This document shows positions 56,840-64,000 of a stretch of DNA of 64,000 nucleotides, in pieces. The notes beneath the pieces are model-generated. The model saw nothing but the letters and a program-made list of their open reading frames with translations, was not told where the DNA came from and made no database searches. The DNA comes from Mycolicibacterium setense (GTDB taxonomy: Bacteria > Actinomycetota > Actinomycetes > Mycobacteriales > Mycobacteriaceae): NCBI RefSeq assembly GCF_000805385.1, contig NZ_JTJW01000003.1:372001-436000 (forward strand). Reading direction: 5' to 3'. Position 1 is the first letter of the stretch, and every line of letters begins with the position of its first letter. Made by a program: the position numbers and the translations under genes.

Positions 56840-57643
56840 ATGGCGGGCGACGCTGTGGACCTAGATGTTGAACGCGTAATCCGGTCGACATTCCCGCACC
56901 TCTCTGCTTGGCGGCGACGAGGGGCAACGGCCTATCGCCCCGAGCTAGGGAGCTCCCTCGCGGTCGATGACCAAGATTGGCCGCCGATGCCAGTCTCTGT
57001 GATGGCATGGATGGGCCTTACCACTGCAACAGATCATCTCGTCGCGATTCAGCGCCACATCGAGGCGCGGCAGTTGTTTTCCCTCGCGCACCTAACGCTA
57101 TGCCGGTCAGCGTTGATAGGGGCGGCGCAGGCGGCGTGGGTGCTCTCGCCGACTGAACGCGCTGACCGGGTGAAGCGGGCTCGGACCGTCGCCCTCTACC
57201 TGCACGGAAAGCATCACCAGTATCTGCGCGGCCTGCAGGAGTCGGTTGAGTCGCCGCACGAAGGTACTGACCTCGTAGCAGCCCATGTCGACAATCGTCG
57301 GTCGCAGCTTGCTGCCAAACGAGCCGCAGATGGGGAAGTGATACAGCTGAACACAACTGAGATGATCCGTAGCGCTGCAGCCGCTGTCTTCAATGACGAA
57401 ATCCTGACGAGGGAAACAGTGCTCGCCTGGCAGGCAGGTTCAGGGACAGCGCATGGTCTGGTCTGGCCGTTGTTCGGCACGACGGCAATGGCGCAATCGG
57501 CATCGGCCGACGCCGACGGAGTGGCTGAATTCCAAGCCGGAGGATCACTTAGCCTAATAGCGAACCCCTACTTGGCCGCCTTCCACATTGCCCAACGTGC
57601 GTGGGCCCTGCTCGAACAGCGAGGTTCCGGATCTCGGAATTAG
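56840..57643 (+). CDS. Orphan helical protein of unknown function
   Basis: A 267-residue protein, mainly helical, with long Ala/Arg/Leu-rich segments (SLAHLTLCRSALIGAAQ, RVKRARTVALYLHGKHHQYL). No signal peptide, membrane helix or known motif is seen. It follows the 104-residue gene by 55 bases on the same strand, so the two may be expressed together. Codon use is mixed. The role is unknown; adjacency to a DUF4062 gene and a recombinase remnant suggests accessory DNA. Confidence 0.65.
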   Translation: MAGDAVDLDVERVIRSTFPHLSAWRRRGATAYRPELGSSLAVDDQDWPPMPVSVMAWMGLTTATDHLVAIQRHIEARQLFSLAHLTLCRSALIGAAQAAWVLSPTERADRVKRARTVALYLHGKHHQYLRGLQESVESPHEGTDLVAAHVDNRRSQLAAKRAADGEVIQLNTTEMIRSAAAAVFNDEILTRETVLAWQAGSGTAHGLVWPLFGTTAMAQSASADADGVAEFQAGGSLSLIANPYLAAFHIAQRAWALLEQRGSGSRN

Positions 57644-58160
57644 ACGCGCGGGGCGTTCAAAATTCGTTTCGCCTGTACGCGCCGACATTTATTTTTTAAG
57701 ACAGTATGGGGCAAATACGAGGTCGATACGGGGCACAGGTCCAATCGCGGTTAAAGAAAATCCGTCAGGCTCGGCGAACATGATTATCTGTATTCGTTTT
57801 CTTCGCTGCAGCCGGGATTATTCGTTCTCCCAACAGACCACGGCGCTGCTGCTGGATTACTTGGCGATGCCATCCGCGCCGTGACGGCCCGACCGCTCTT
57901 TGTTCCCGGGGATGGTGCTGAAGGCCGTTGCGGCCCACGGGCATGAGCGCCATCACCGCAACCGGCGAGCTGGACGTTCAGGGCGCAAAGCAAGTCGCCC
58001 GGCGACAAGCGAACACCCTGGCAGACCTGTCAGTTGAGGATGCTGAGGCCCGGTTGGAGGTGAAGTGGGACGAGCCCGCTGCGGCACGTCACGTTCTACC
58101 AGGCCGCGTGCCGGCCTGGGGTGCTCCGGGGCGAATCGAATTTGTCGCCGCGACGAGCAA
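57644..58160. other. A+T-richer region without an intact gene
   Basis: About 500 bases holding only short open frames. An A/T-rich block lies near 57660-57700 (contains ATTTATTTTTTAAG). An 85-codon frame at 57928-58185 has no recognisable domain. The region seems to be decayed mobile DNA leading into the recombinase remnant. Confidence 0.5.
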
Positions 58161-58169
58161 CCGGCGCTC

Positions 58170-58403
58170 CTGTCGCGAGCGTTGAAATTTCACAGCCTCC
58201 GTCACACGTGCGCGTCGTTGTGCGGGGAGGCCGGGATTCCAGTGCGGTAGGTGGCGGAGTTCATGGGGCACGCCGACCCCACGACGACCGAGCACATCTA
58301 CACCCACGTCTACAAGAAGGGCGGCCACGACGTCATGAGCCAGCTTGGGGCGATGGCTGCGCGACGTCCCTACGCGGACAACGTTGTGCCGCTATTTGTT
58401 TGA
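58170..58403 (+). pseudogene. Tyrosine recombinase (integrase) C-terminal remnant with a nonsense codon
   Basis: In the frame ending at 58403 the sequence reads LKFHSLRHTCASLCGEAGIP, then V-R-stop-V-A-E-F-M-G-H-A-D-P, then TTTEHIYTHVYKKGG. The catalytic box II Arg-His (HSLRHT), the second His (MGHADP) and a candidate nucleophile Tyr (in HIYTHVY) are all in place, but a TAG at 58248-58250 sits where related integrases have Gln (VRQVAEFMGHA), and the upstream part of the protein is missing. It is therefore a dead integrase fragment. Confidence 0.8.
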
Positions 58404-59465
58404 CGATTTCTCGCCAGCGGTGTTGTCGCCGTCTCGCCGTATGGCACGTAAGAATGCGAGGTGGCGGTCGCCTTTTTCGGTGAGCGCGAGGTACTTCCGA
58501 ACGTCAGAGGCAGTGCGCTTTCGTTGCCCCTTGTCGATAAGTCCCAGCGCACGATACTGAATTTGGACCTGATCCCAGTCCTCGTCTTTGATGCTGATTT
58601 CGGCGCGTCTCCATCCACGGACTTTCTCGAGATCTTCTTCGGAGATGTGTGCGTTTCCGCTCGCAAGGTGGTCCCGTACCCGGTCACGCACGACTCTGTC
58701 GGTAGCTTCATCGATCATCACCCCGCCGATGTCGGCAAACATCGCATCCCAGGTGGTCGTAGAATGCAGGACTTCGCGCTTTTTGTCAGAGTAGTCCGTA
58801 CCATAACCGGATACCACCACAGGTAGCGTGACCTTGTCCGCGCCTTGGACCAACTCGGAAGTGTTTTCTACCAACGCTTTTTGGGCGCTTTCCCGGTCTT
58901 GTTCGGCTTTGGCGAGCCGCTCGCGAAGATCGATAATTTCGCGTTCTGTTTCGACAGTCATCGCCTTGTCGCCCCGGACCCAACCAGTTCGCGGACTCTT
59001 CTTGATCTCACGGTTCAGGCTCGTGATTACCTGGCCGCCGAGCTGATCAGGGTTGGTGAAGTACTTAACCATTCGGGTCTCGACCTTTGAGCGAAACTCA
59101 GCCAGCTTCTTCCTGGCTTCCTCGGAGGAGTCAGTCTTCCCTGATTCGATCTTGTCGGGCTCGCCATGGACGAAGCCGAGGATGGGAGTGTCCGTCTCCA
59201 CTGCGTAGTCGTATTCCATCTCGGTGTAGCTGATCCCCTCGGCACTCGCCGATCCGTAGCGTCCGGCGACAACGACTACGTAGTAGTCGCTCTGATCGAT
59301 CACTTGTTTGATCAGTGTCCACTGGTCGTCGTTCGCGGCCGGGAAAAGCTCCATGCCTGCAGGGAAGTGCTCGAGATTTAGAATCGCCTGGATAACTGCG
59401 GCGCGCTCCTCGGTGAGATCCTTGTACGTCGAGCTGACGAATATCTGGTAGCGCTTCTCATCCAC
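58392..59465 (-). CDS. DUF4062-domain protein with coiled coil and winged-helix-like C-terminus
   Basis: A 357-residue protein. The N-terminal domain (about 1-100) is DUF4062: YQIFVSSTYKDLTEERAAVI, then DYYVVVVAGRYGS and SYTEMEYDYAVE, a Rossmann/TIR-like fold. A coiled coil follows at about 165-215 (ETEREIIDLRERLAKAEQDR). The C-terminus (about 255-350) looks like a winged helix ending in TASDVRKYLALTEKGDRHLA. DUF4062 proteins are often found near phage-defence or signalling genes, but no second component is evident here. The gene converges on the recombinase remnant and points away from the tRNA. Confidence 0.82.
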   Translation of the reverse strand: MDEKRYQIFVSSTYKDLTEERAAVIQAILNLEHFPAGMELFPAANDDQWTLIKQVIDQSDYYVVVVAGRYGSASAEGISYTEMEYDYAVETDTPILGFVHGEPDKIESGKTDSSEEARKKLAEFRSKVETRMVKYFTNPDQLGGQVITSLNREIKKSPRTGWVRGDKAMTVETEREIIDLRERLAKAEQDRESAQKALVENTSELVQGADKVTLPVVVSGYGTDYSDKKREVLHSTTTWDAMFADIGGVMIDEATDRVVRDRVRDHLASGNAHISEEDLEKVRGWRRAEISIKDEDWDQVQIQYRALGLIDKGQRKRTASDVRKYLALTEKGDRHLAFLRAIRRDGDNTAGEKSSNK

Positions 59466-59639
59466 GGCAAGATGTTCTCATCGACACCAGAAACTTGCGC
59501 GTACGTCAGCGGCGTGTGTCGATGGAGTGGGCGAGGTCAGGCCCGATTCAGTAGTGCGCCGCGGTACGACGGCGGTACTGAAACGTTCCGTTGTCGGATT
59601 TCGGTCGCAGAAACTGCCTTCTACCAGTGTTTTTCGTGG

Positions 59640-59710
59640 AGCCGATGACGGGAATCGAACCCGCGTATTCAGCTTGGGAAGCTGATGTTCTGCCATTGAA
59701 CTACATCGGC
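59640..59710 (-). tRNA. tRNA-Gly (anticodon CCC)
   Basis: On the minus strand the acceptor stem is GCCGATG/CATCGGC (7 bp), the D arm GTTC-AATGGCA-GAAC, the anticodon stem TCAGC/GCTGA with loop TTCCCAA (anticodon CCC), a short variable region and a T arm with TTCGATT. The discriminator is T and CCA is encoded next (59637-59639). The gene lies at the edge of the proposed island, a frequent integration site. Confidence 0.95.
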
Positions 59711-60073
59711 ATGGTGCTGACGAAGGATAGCAACTCAGCCCTGGTTCCGGGTAAGGCGGGCAGACATCCTCTCGGTGAGTCTAAGAAATTGACGCCGGCT
59801 CAGCGGCGGGGTGGTGACTGCCGATGGGCGAAGCCGTCCGACGCGGCCGACGGACCGATGCCCAGTGCGGACCCGGCGCCTCGACGGGCGTGGCGAAACG
59901 TCTGACCCCAGAACGAGTTTCCTGTTCGCGCGCCACCCTGAGAGTCCGGTAAATCCTGTGAGCCGCCGTTCTCAGGCGCGCTGTCTACCGTCGGGTGTCG
60001 TCGGCTCCATCCGGTGCTGCATGGAGCGAACAGGCCCGCACGTCGGGCCGAATCAATCGAGGGATTCAAACCC
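59711..60073. other. 363-base stretch between tRNA-Gly and the DUF7159-type gene
   Basis: No convincing gene is seen; open frames here are short. It should contain the tRNA promoter and that of the following + strand gene. No clear operator was recognised. Confidence 0.5.
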
Positions 60074-61102
60074 ATGGAAGTTGTTATCGGTATTGCCATG
60101 ACCTCGCGCGACGCCAGGCTCCTCCTGGTGGAGGGCACCCGTGGCGACGGCGCGGTGATCGACCACGATTCGCTCGACACAGCCACCCACGCCGACGTCG
60201 AGCATCTTGGCTTCCGCGAGCACGTCGTCAACGCGGTGACCGACGCCCGCGCGGCCGCCCCGGCCAGCGGCTACGCCGTCGCCCGTGTCGCGATGACCTG
60301 GACCGACGCGGTGGCTGATGAGGCCAAACTGGTCCTCGACGCACTCCAGGAGCTGGGTGTCACCAACGTCGCGGTGATCCGCAGTACGGATGCGCTCGAA
60401 GCGGCCGCCGAATACACCGTTCAGATCGCAGACTGCGACTCCCTTGCCCTGTGCATGGTGGAACCAGACGAGACCCTGCTGGCCGTGATCGGCGCCGAGG
60501 GCGAGGACGGCACCCGCCGGTTACGCAGCCGCCGTCTGGACGGGCCCGACCAGGACACCGCAGTGCTGGCTCTGCGCGGCGTCTGCGACAGCTTCCCCGA
60601 GCCGATTGGCACCGTGGCCGTCTCCGGATCCGCCCCGAACGCCGAAAGCCTTGTCGAACAAGTCAATTCGGTGATGTCGCGACCGGTGGCGCTCGGCGAC
60701 GATGCGGCCCTGTTGCTGGCTCGCGGTGCGCTGATGGCCAGCGCCGATGTGACCGATGATGAAGCGTCAGAAACCCGCCGAGACCACCTGACGCACACCT
60801 TGTCCATGGTTGTGGCGACGGCAGTGTTGATCGTGGCAGGTGCGGTGTTTCTGGCGATCACCGTGCACGGTGGCCACGGTGGCTCTCCGCCCCAGGCGTC
60901 GACTCGGGCTGACCACGGCACGCCGGCTCAGCCCCTGCTGCCCGCGCCCGATGCCAGTCCGGTGCCGACGGGGCCGCCACCGAATCCGCTGATCGAATCC
61001 CTCAACGGCCGGCAGATCCACACCGTCGCGCGCAAGGTGCCTGTGCGGACGCCTCCGAAACCCGCGACGGTGCCGCCGTTGCCGCAGGTGGTCCGTCGGT
61101 AA
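60074..61102 (+). CDS. DUF7159-type mycobacterial membrane protein, copy 1
   Basis: A 342-residue protein. The N-terminal half has an actin-like feel ([20 protein letters not shown], then an [16 protein letters not shown] segment). A transmembrane helix lies near 258-280 ([19 protein letters not shown]) and a Pro-rich tail follows. The opening is shared with the gene at 63503 ([19 protein letters not shown] versus IVLGVAMAPTTVRMVLVEG), so they are paralogues. The function is unknown. The frame is open to 60014, but ATG 60074 matches the paralogue's start. Confidence 0.8.
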   Translation: MEVVIGIAMTSRDARLLLVEGTRGDGAVIDHDSLDTATHADVEHLGFREHVVNAVTDARAAAPASGYAVARVAMTWTDAVADEAKLVLDALQELGVTNVAVIRSTDALEAAAEYTVQIADCDSLALCMVEPDETLLAVIGAEGEDGTRRLRSRRLDGPDQDTAVLALRGVCDSFPEPIGTVAVSGSAPNAESLVEQVNSVMSRPVALGDDAALLLARGALMASADVTDDEASETRRDHLTHTLSMVVATAVLIVAGAVFLAITVHGGHGGSPPQASTRADHGTPAQPLLPAPDASPVPTGPPPNPLIESLNGRQIHTVARKVPVRTPPKPATVPPLPQVVRR

Positions 61103-61118
61103 CCGATACGCTCGTCGG

Positions 61119-61688
61119 GTGCTGCTCTCCGATCGAGACATCCGGGCCGAGATCGCCGCGAAACGCCTGGCCATCGAGCCGTTCGACGATGCCCTGGTGC
61201 AGCCGTCGAGCGTCGATGTCCGGTTGGACACCCTGTTCCGGGTCTTCAACAACACCCGCTACACCCATATCGACCCGGCCAAACAGCAGGACGAGCTGAC
61301 CAGCCTGGTCGAGCCCGCCGAGGGCGAACCCTTCGTGCTGCACCCCGGTGAGTTCGTGCTCGGCTCGACGCTCGAGGTGTGCACGCTGCCCGACGACCTG
61401 GCCGGACGGCTGGAGGGCAAGTCCTCGCTGGGCCGTCTCGGTTTGTTGACGCACTCGACGGCCGGGTTCATCGACCCCGGCTTCTCGGGGCACATCACTC
61501 TCGAGCTGTCCAACGTCGCCAACCTGCCCATCACGTTGTGGCCGGGCATGAAGATCGGCCAGCTGTGCCTGCTGCGGCTCACCAGCCCGGCCGAGCACCC
61601 GTACGGCAGCGACAAGGTCGGCTCGAAATACCAGGGCCAACGTGGGCCGACGCCGTCGCGTTCGCATTTGAACTTCATCAAGTCCTAG
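61119..61688 (+). CDS. dcd: dCTP deaminase / dUTPase
   Basis: A 189-residue enzyme converting dCTP towards dUMP (bifunctional in M. tuberculosis). The signature [14 protein letters not shown] is near 109 and the C-terminal substrate-closing tail is [14 protein letters not shown]. The GTG at 61119 gives [17 protein letters not shown], the standard start. Gene order with the tRNA-Gly and the Rv0320-like gene matches Rv0321. Confidence 0.97.
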   Translation: MLLSDRDIRAEIAAKRLAIEPFDDALVQPSSVDVRLDTLFRVFNNTRYTHIDPAKQQDELTSLVEPAEGEPFVLHPGEFVLGSTLEVCTLPDDLAGRLEGKSSLGRLGLLTHSTAGFIDPGFSGHITLELSNVANLPITLWPGMKIGQLCLLRLTSPAEHPYGSDKVGSKYQGQRGPTPSRSHLNFIKS

Positions 61689-61696
61689 GCAGCGCC

Positions 61697-61751
61697 GAGT
61701 GGCCACTTGTGCCACGTAAATCAGCGAATCGCGTGCCATAAGTGGCCGCTC
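61697..61751. terminator. Long imperfect hairpin downstream of dcd
   Basis: Arms of 20 bases (61697-61716 and 61732-61751) pair with two G-U wobbles and one C/C mismatch around a 15-base loop. It starts 9 bases after the dcd stop. No U-tract follows. It may end dcd transcription or be a dispersed repeat copy. Confidence 0.55.
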
Positions 61752-61825
61752 GGCGGCTGCGCGAGGCAGGCCGGCGACACCAACGGCGACACCAGAAGCC
61801 AAGAAGCCCAGCCCGTGAACTTTCA

Positions 61826-61859
61826 GTAACCACACCGCAACACGAAACATGGCTGAAAC
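61826..61859. promoter_or_regulatory. GlnR-box-like sequence upstream of the ammonium transporter
   Basis: GTAAC-n6-GCAAC is followed after two bases by GAAAC-n6-GAAAC; both pairs fit the AC-n9-AC half-site spacing recalled for mycobacterial GlnR. The motif ends 61 bases before the amt start, a sensible activator position. Assignment is by pattern. Confidence 0.6.
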
Positions 61860-61920
61860 ACACTCGCCGCGCGGCTGAAACGCGCGCCGGACATTCTCGT
61901 CGAGACCAAAGGAGCTCGAC

Positions 61921-63282
61921 GTGCCCGAAATCGATCCGGCTGCCACAGCGTGGCTTCTCGCCAGCACCGCGCTGGTCCTGCTGATGACCCCCGGCCTCGC
62001 CATCTTCTACGGCGGCATGGTGCGCACCACCGGCGTGCTCAACATGATCATGATGAGCTTCATCTCGATCCCGCTGGTCACGGTGGCCTGGCTGCTGGTC
62101 GGCTACACCCTGGCGTTCTCCGAAGACGCCGGCGGCGGTCTGATCGGTGGCCTGCAGCACTTCGGCATGCTCGGCATCACCCCGAGCACGGCTCACGGCG
62201 CGGTACCCGAGCTGCTGTTCGCCACGTTCCAGCTGACCTTCGCGATCATCACCGCAGCCCTGATCAGCGGGGCCATCGCGGACCGGGCGAAGTTCGCGGC
62301 CTGGATGGTGTTCGTCCCGCTGTGGGCCGTCGCGGTGTACGCCGTCGTCGCGCACTGGGTCTGGGGCCCGGGCGGCTGGCTGGCCGGGCTCGGCGTGCTC
62401 GACTACGCCGGCGGCCTCGTCGTCGAGATCGTCTCCGGCTCCTCGGCCCTGGCGCTCGCCCTGGTGCTCGGTCCCCGCATCGGCTTCAAACAGGACGCCA
62501 TGCGGCCGCACAACCTGCCCTTCGTGCTGCTGGGCGTCGGCCTGCTGTGGTTCGGCTGGTTCGGCTTCAACGCGGGCTCGGCGCTGGCCGCCAACGGCAC
62601 CGCCGCCGCGATCTTCCTCAACACCCTGGTTGCCGGCTGCCTGGGCATGCTGGGCTGGTTGACGGTCGAGCAGGTCCGCGACGGCAAGCCCACCACGTTC
62701 GGTGCGGCCTCCGGTGTGGTGGCAGGCCTGGTGGCGATCACCCCGTCCTGCGGCACGGTCAACACCCTCGGCGCGGTCGTGGTGGGCCTGGCCGCCGGTG
62801 TGGTCTGTTCCTTCGCGATCGGGCTGAAGTTCCGGTTCGGCTATGACGACTCACTCGATGTGGTGGGTGTGCACTTCGTCGGCGGTGTCGTCGGGGTGCT
62901 GCTGATCGGATTCTTGGCCACCGAGGTGATGACCGCGGGTCCGCAGGGCCTCTTCTACGGCGGCGGGCTCACGCAGTTGGGTAGGCAGCTGCTGGGAGCG
63001 GTCGTCGTGGCCGCCTATGCGTTCACGATGTCCTATCTGATCGCCAAGGCGATCGACCGGTTCATGGGGTTCCGGGTGAGCCCCGAGGACGAGACCACCG
63101 GCGTCGACTTCACCCAACACGCCGAATCCGCCTACGCCGAGGGCGTGCACGGGCACCTGCCCGCCCGCCGGCCCGGGTTGTTCGGCGGGACGCTGGGACA
63201 GCTGGGACAGACGGGGCAGACGGGCCCGATCGAAGACCGCGGACGACGCCCCGATCCGGCCGAAGAAGACAGCGCGGGATGA
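61921..63282 (+). CDS. amt: Ammonium transporter (Amt/Mep family), Glu variant of the twin-His site
   Basis: A 453-residue transporter with about eleven helices. Core motifs are present: GWFGFNAGSA, PHNLPFVLLG, ITPSCG and the second pore histidine in VVGVHFVGGVVG. The first pore histidine, found in E. coli AmtB as GTVVHI, is replaced here by Glu169 in GGLVVEIVSG, as recalled for yeast Mep1/Mep3. The C-terminal tail is cytoplasmic and acidic. The GTG at 61921 follows AAGGAGCTC (GGAG 7 bases away). No glnK follows; the next gene is a DUF7159 paralogue. Confidence 0.93.
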   Translation: MPEIDPAATAWLLASTALVLLMTPGLAIFYGGMVRTTGVLNMIMMSFISIPLVTVAWLLVGYTLAFSEDAGGGLIGGLQHFGMLGITPSTAHGAVPELLFATFQLTFAIITAALISGAIADRAKFAAWMVFVPLWAVAVYAVVAHWVWGPGGWLAGLGVLDYAGGLVVEIVSGSSALALALVLGPRIGFKQDAMRPHNLPFVLLGVGLLWFGWFGFNAGSALAANGTAAAIFLNTLVAGCLGMLGWLTVEQVRDGKPTTFGAASGVVAGLVAITPSCGTVNTLGAVVVGLAAGVVCSFAIGLKFRFGYDDSLDVVGVHFVGGVVGVLLIGFLATEVMTAGPQGLFYGGGLTQLGRQLLGAVVVAAYAFTMSYLIAKAIDRFMGFRVSPEDETTGVDFTQHAESAYAEGVHGHLPARRPGLFGGTLGQLGQTGQTGPIEDRGRRPDPAEEDSAG

Positions 63283-63393
63283 ACCGGGCGGCGCTCTTTG
63301 TCGTAATGCCGAGTAGGGTCTAACTAACCGGCGCCGGCGCGCACCATGCCGTCGCGGTCCGACCGGAATCTGGCGCTGTAGCTAACGGGCGCA

Positions 63394-63419
63394 GGTGTAA
63401 CGATCGAGCTGGTTACACC
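63394..63419. promoter_or_regulatory. Inverted repeat upstream of DUF7159 copy 2
   Basis: Perfect 8-base arms GGTGTAAC and GTTACACC flank a 10-base spacer, 84 bases before the GTG at 63503. It may be an operator or a leader hairpin; no known regulator is assigned. Confidence 0.45.
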
Positions 63420-63502
63420 GATTTAGGTTCTAGTTGTCGGTTCGTGCGGAATGTGTGCGCAATGGCGACAAATGCAGTGCAGCAAACACATTGGAGGGCT
63501 CG

Positions 63503-64000
63503 GTGGACATCGTATTGGGTGTGGCGATGGCACCTACAACGGTCCGCATGGTGCTGGTCGAGGGGGAGAAGGCCGACGGAGTTACCGTCGATCACGACGT
63601 CTTCGACATCGCTGCCGGTGAGGATTCGGCAACCACCACCGCGGCCGATCAGGTGGTCGCCGCCATCCTCGGAACGCAGGAGAGCGCCACTTCCGGCGGG
63701 CACCATCTGAAGTCGATCGGTGTCACCTGGACCGACCATTCCGACGCCGCCGCGCTGCGCGACACATTGTCCGCGCACGGCATCGACGACGTCATGCTGG
63801 TCTCCGAAAGTCATGCCGCCGCGGCGCTGGCGCAGGCGGTCGGCCGCGCGGTCGGGTACGACACCACGGCGCTGCTGTTCATCGATCGTGACGCCGCGAC
63901 GCTGTCGGTGGTCAAGACCGACGACGGCTCGGTGGTCAAGGTGTTGAGCCGCTCCTTGCACAGCTCCGACGCCATGGCCGTGCTCACCGATATGGCCGCC
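63503..64000 (+). CDS. DUF7159-type mycobacterial protein, copy 2 (3' truncated by window edge)
   Basis: An open frame of 166 codons running off the right edge. The GTG at 63503 follows GGAGGG (63493-63498) and starts MDIVLGVAMAPTTVRMVLVE, then GVTWTDHSDAAALRDTL and TTALLFIDRDAATLSVV. It is a paralogue of the 60074-61102 product, which has the same opening and [16 protein letters not shown] at the same place. The product would be longer; the membrane helix and tail, if present, lie outside. Confidence 0.8.
   Translation, partial: MDIVLGVAMAPTTVRMVLVEGEKADGVTVDHDVFDIAAGEDSATTTAADQVVAAILGTQESATSGGHHLKSIGVTWTDHSDAAALRDTLSAHGIDDVMLVSESHAAAALAQAVGRAVGYDTTALLFIDRDAATLSVVKTDDGSVVKVLSRSLHSSDAMAVLTDMAA

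Noticed and set aside
57928..58185. 85-codon frame (MRPTGMSAITATGEL at the start)
   Set aside because: No domain, and it overlaps the integrase remnant in a different frame; kept only as part of the decayed stretch.

Overview
The window is chromosomal DNA from a mycobacterium, most likely a rapid grower of the Mycolicibacterium type. The evidence is uniformly high G+C coding DNA, many GTG/TTG starts, a complete ESX-3 (type VII secretion) cluster, a PGRS-like protein, mycothiol- and F420-type enzymes, and a gene order that follows the M. tuberculosis Rv0283-Rv0321 interval with added blocks. Those blocks include phnDCE/phnF, which M. smegmatis is known to carry. The species cannot be fixed from sequence alone, and all homology statements rest on recognition, not on a search.

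Positions 1-12590 hold ESX-3 from the truncated eccB3 to eccE3, on the + strand with tight or overlapping junctions: eccB3-eccC3-PE5-PPE4-esxG-esxH-espG3-eccD3-mycP3-eccE3. It encodes the membrane ATPase machine, the EsxG/EsxH and PE5/PPE4 substrate pairs, the EspG3 chaperone and the MycP3 protease. In M. tuberculosis and M. smegmatis this system serves iron and siderophore uptake.

Positions 12546-22760 hold hydrolases, a trans-aconitate methyltransferase, a membrane metallophosphoesterase, then a minus-strand stf0-cysD-cysNC operon (PAPS synthesis coupled to trehalose sulfation) with a sulfatase behind it. Positions 22877-33574 hold a TetR regulator, a diiron AurF-like oxygenase with a ferredoxin/ferredoxin-reductase fusion, PAP2 phosphatases (one fused to a lipid kinase), an L,D-transpeptidase-like exported protein, a Rieske/FAD oxidoreductase and an Rv0312-like Hsp70-type protein. 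Positions 33745-36769 hold exported proteins: a PE-PPE-like protein, a cupin and a GH16 glucanase.

Positions 36861-42123 hold the phosphonate/phosphate-type transporter phnD-phnC-phnE plus an alcohol dehydrogenase, divergent from the repressor gene phnF; two matching palindromic operators lie in the shared promoter. Positions 42540-44876 encode a PGRS-like glycine-rich protein with no PE domain, preceded by a motif that fits the KstR consensus. Positions 45110-56012 hold two convergent AraC paralogues, an M15-like exported peptidase, a membrane protein, a Tat-type arylsulfatase, MarR and TetR regulators, a rhomboid-like protein and an F420-type oxidoreductase.

Positions 56013-59640 look like a small horizontally acquired island: lower G+C by eye, two orphan genes, a broken tyrosine recombinase and a DUF4062 protein, abutting the 3' end of a tRNA-Gly(CCC) gene. 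Core genes then resume: two copies of a mycobacterial unknown family (DUF7159 type) flank dcd and an ammonium transporter that has Glu in place of the first of the twin histidines and a GlnR-like box upstream. The last gene runs off the right edge.
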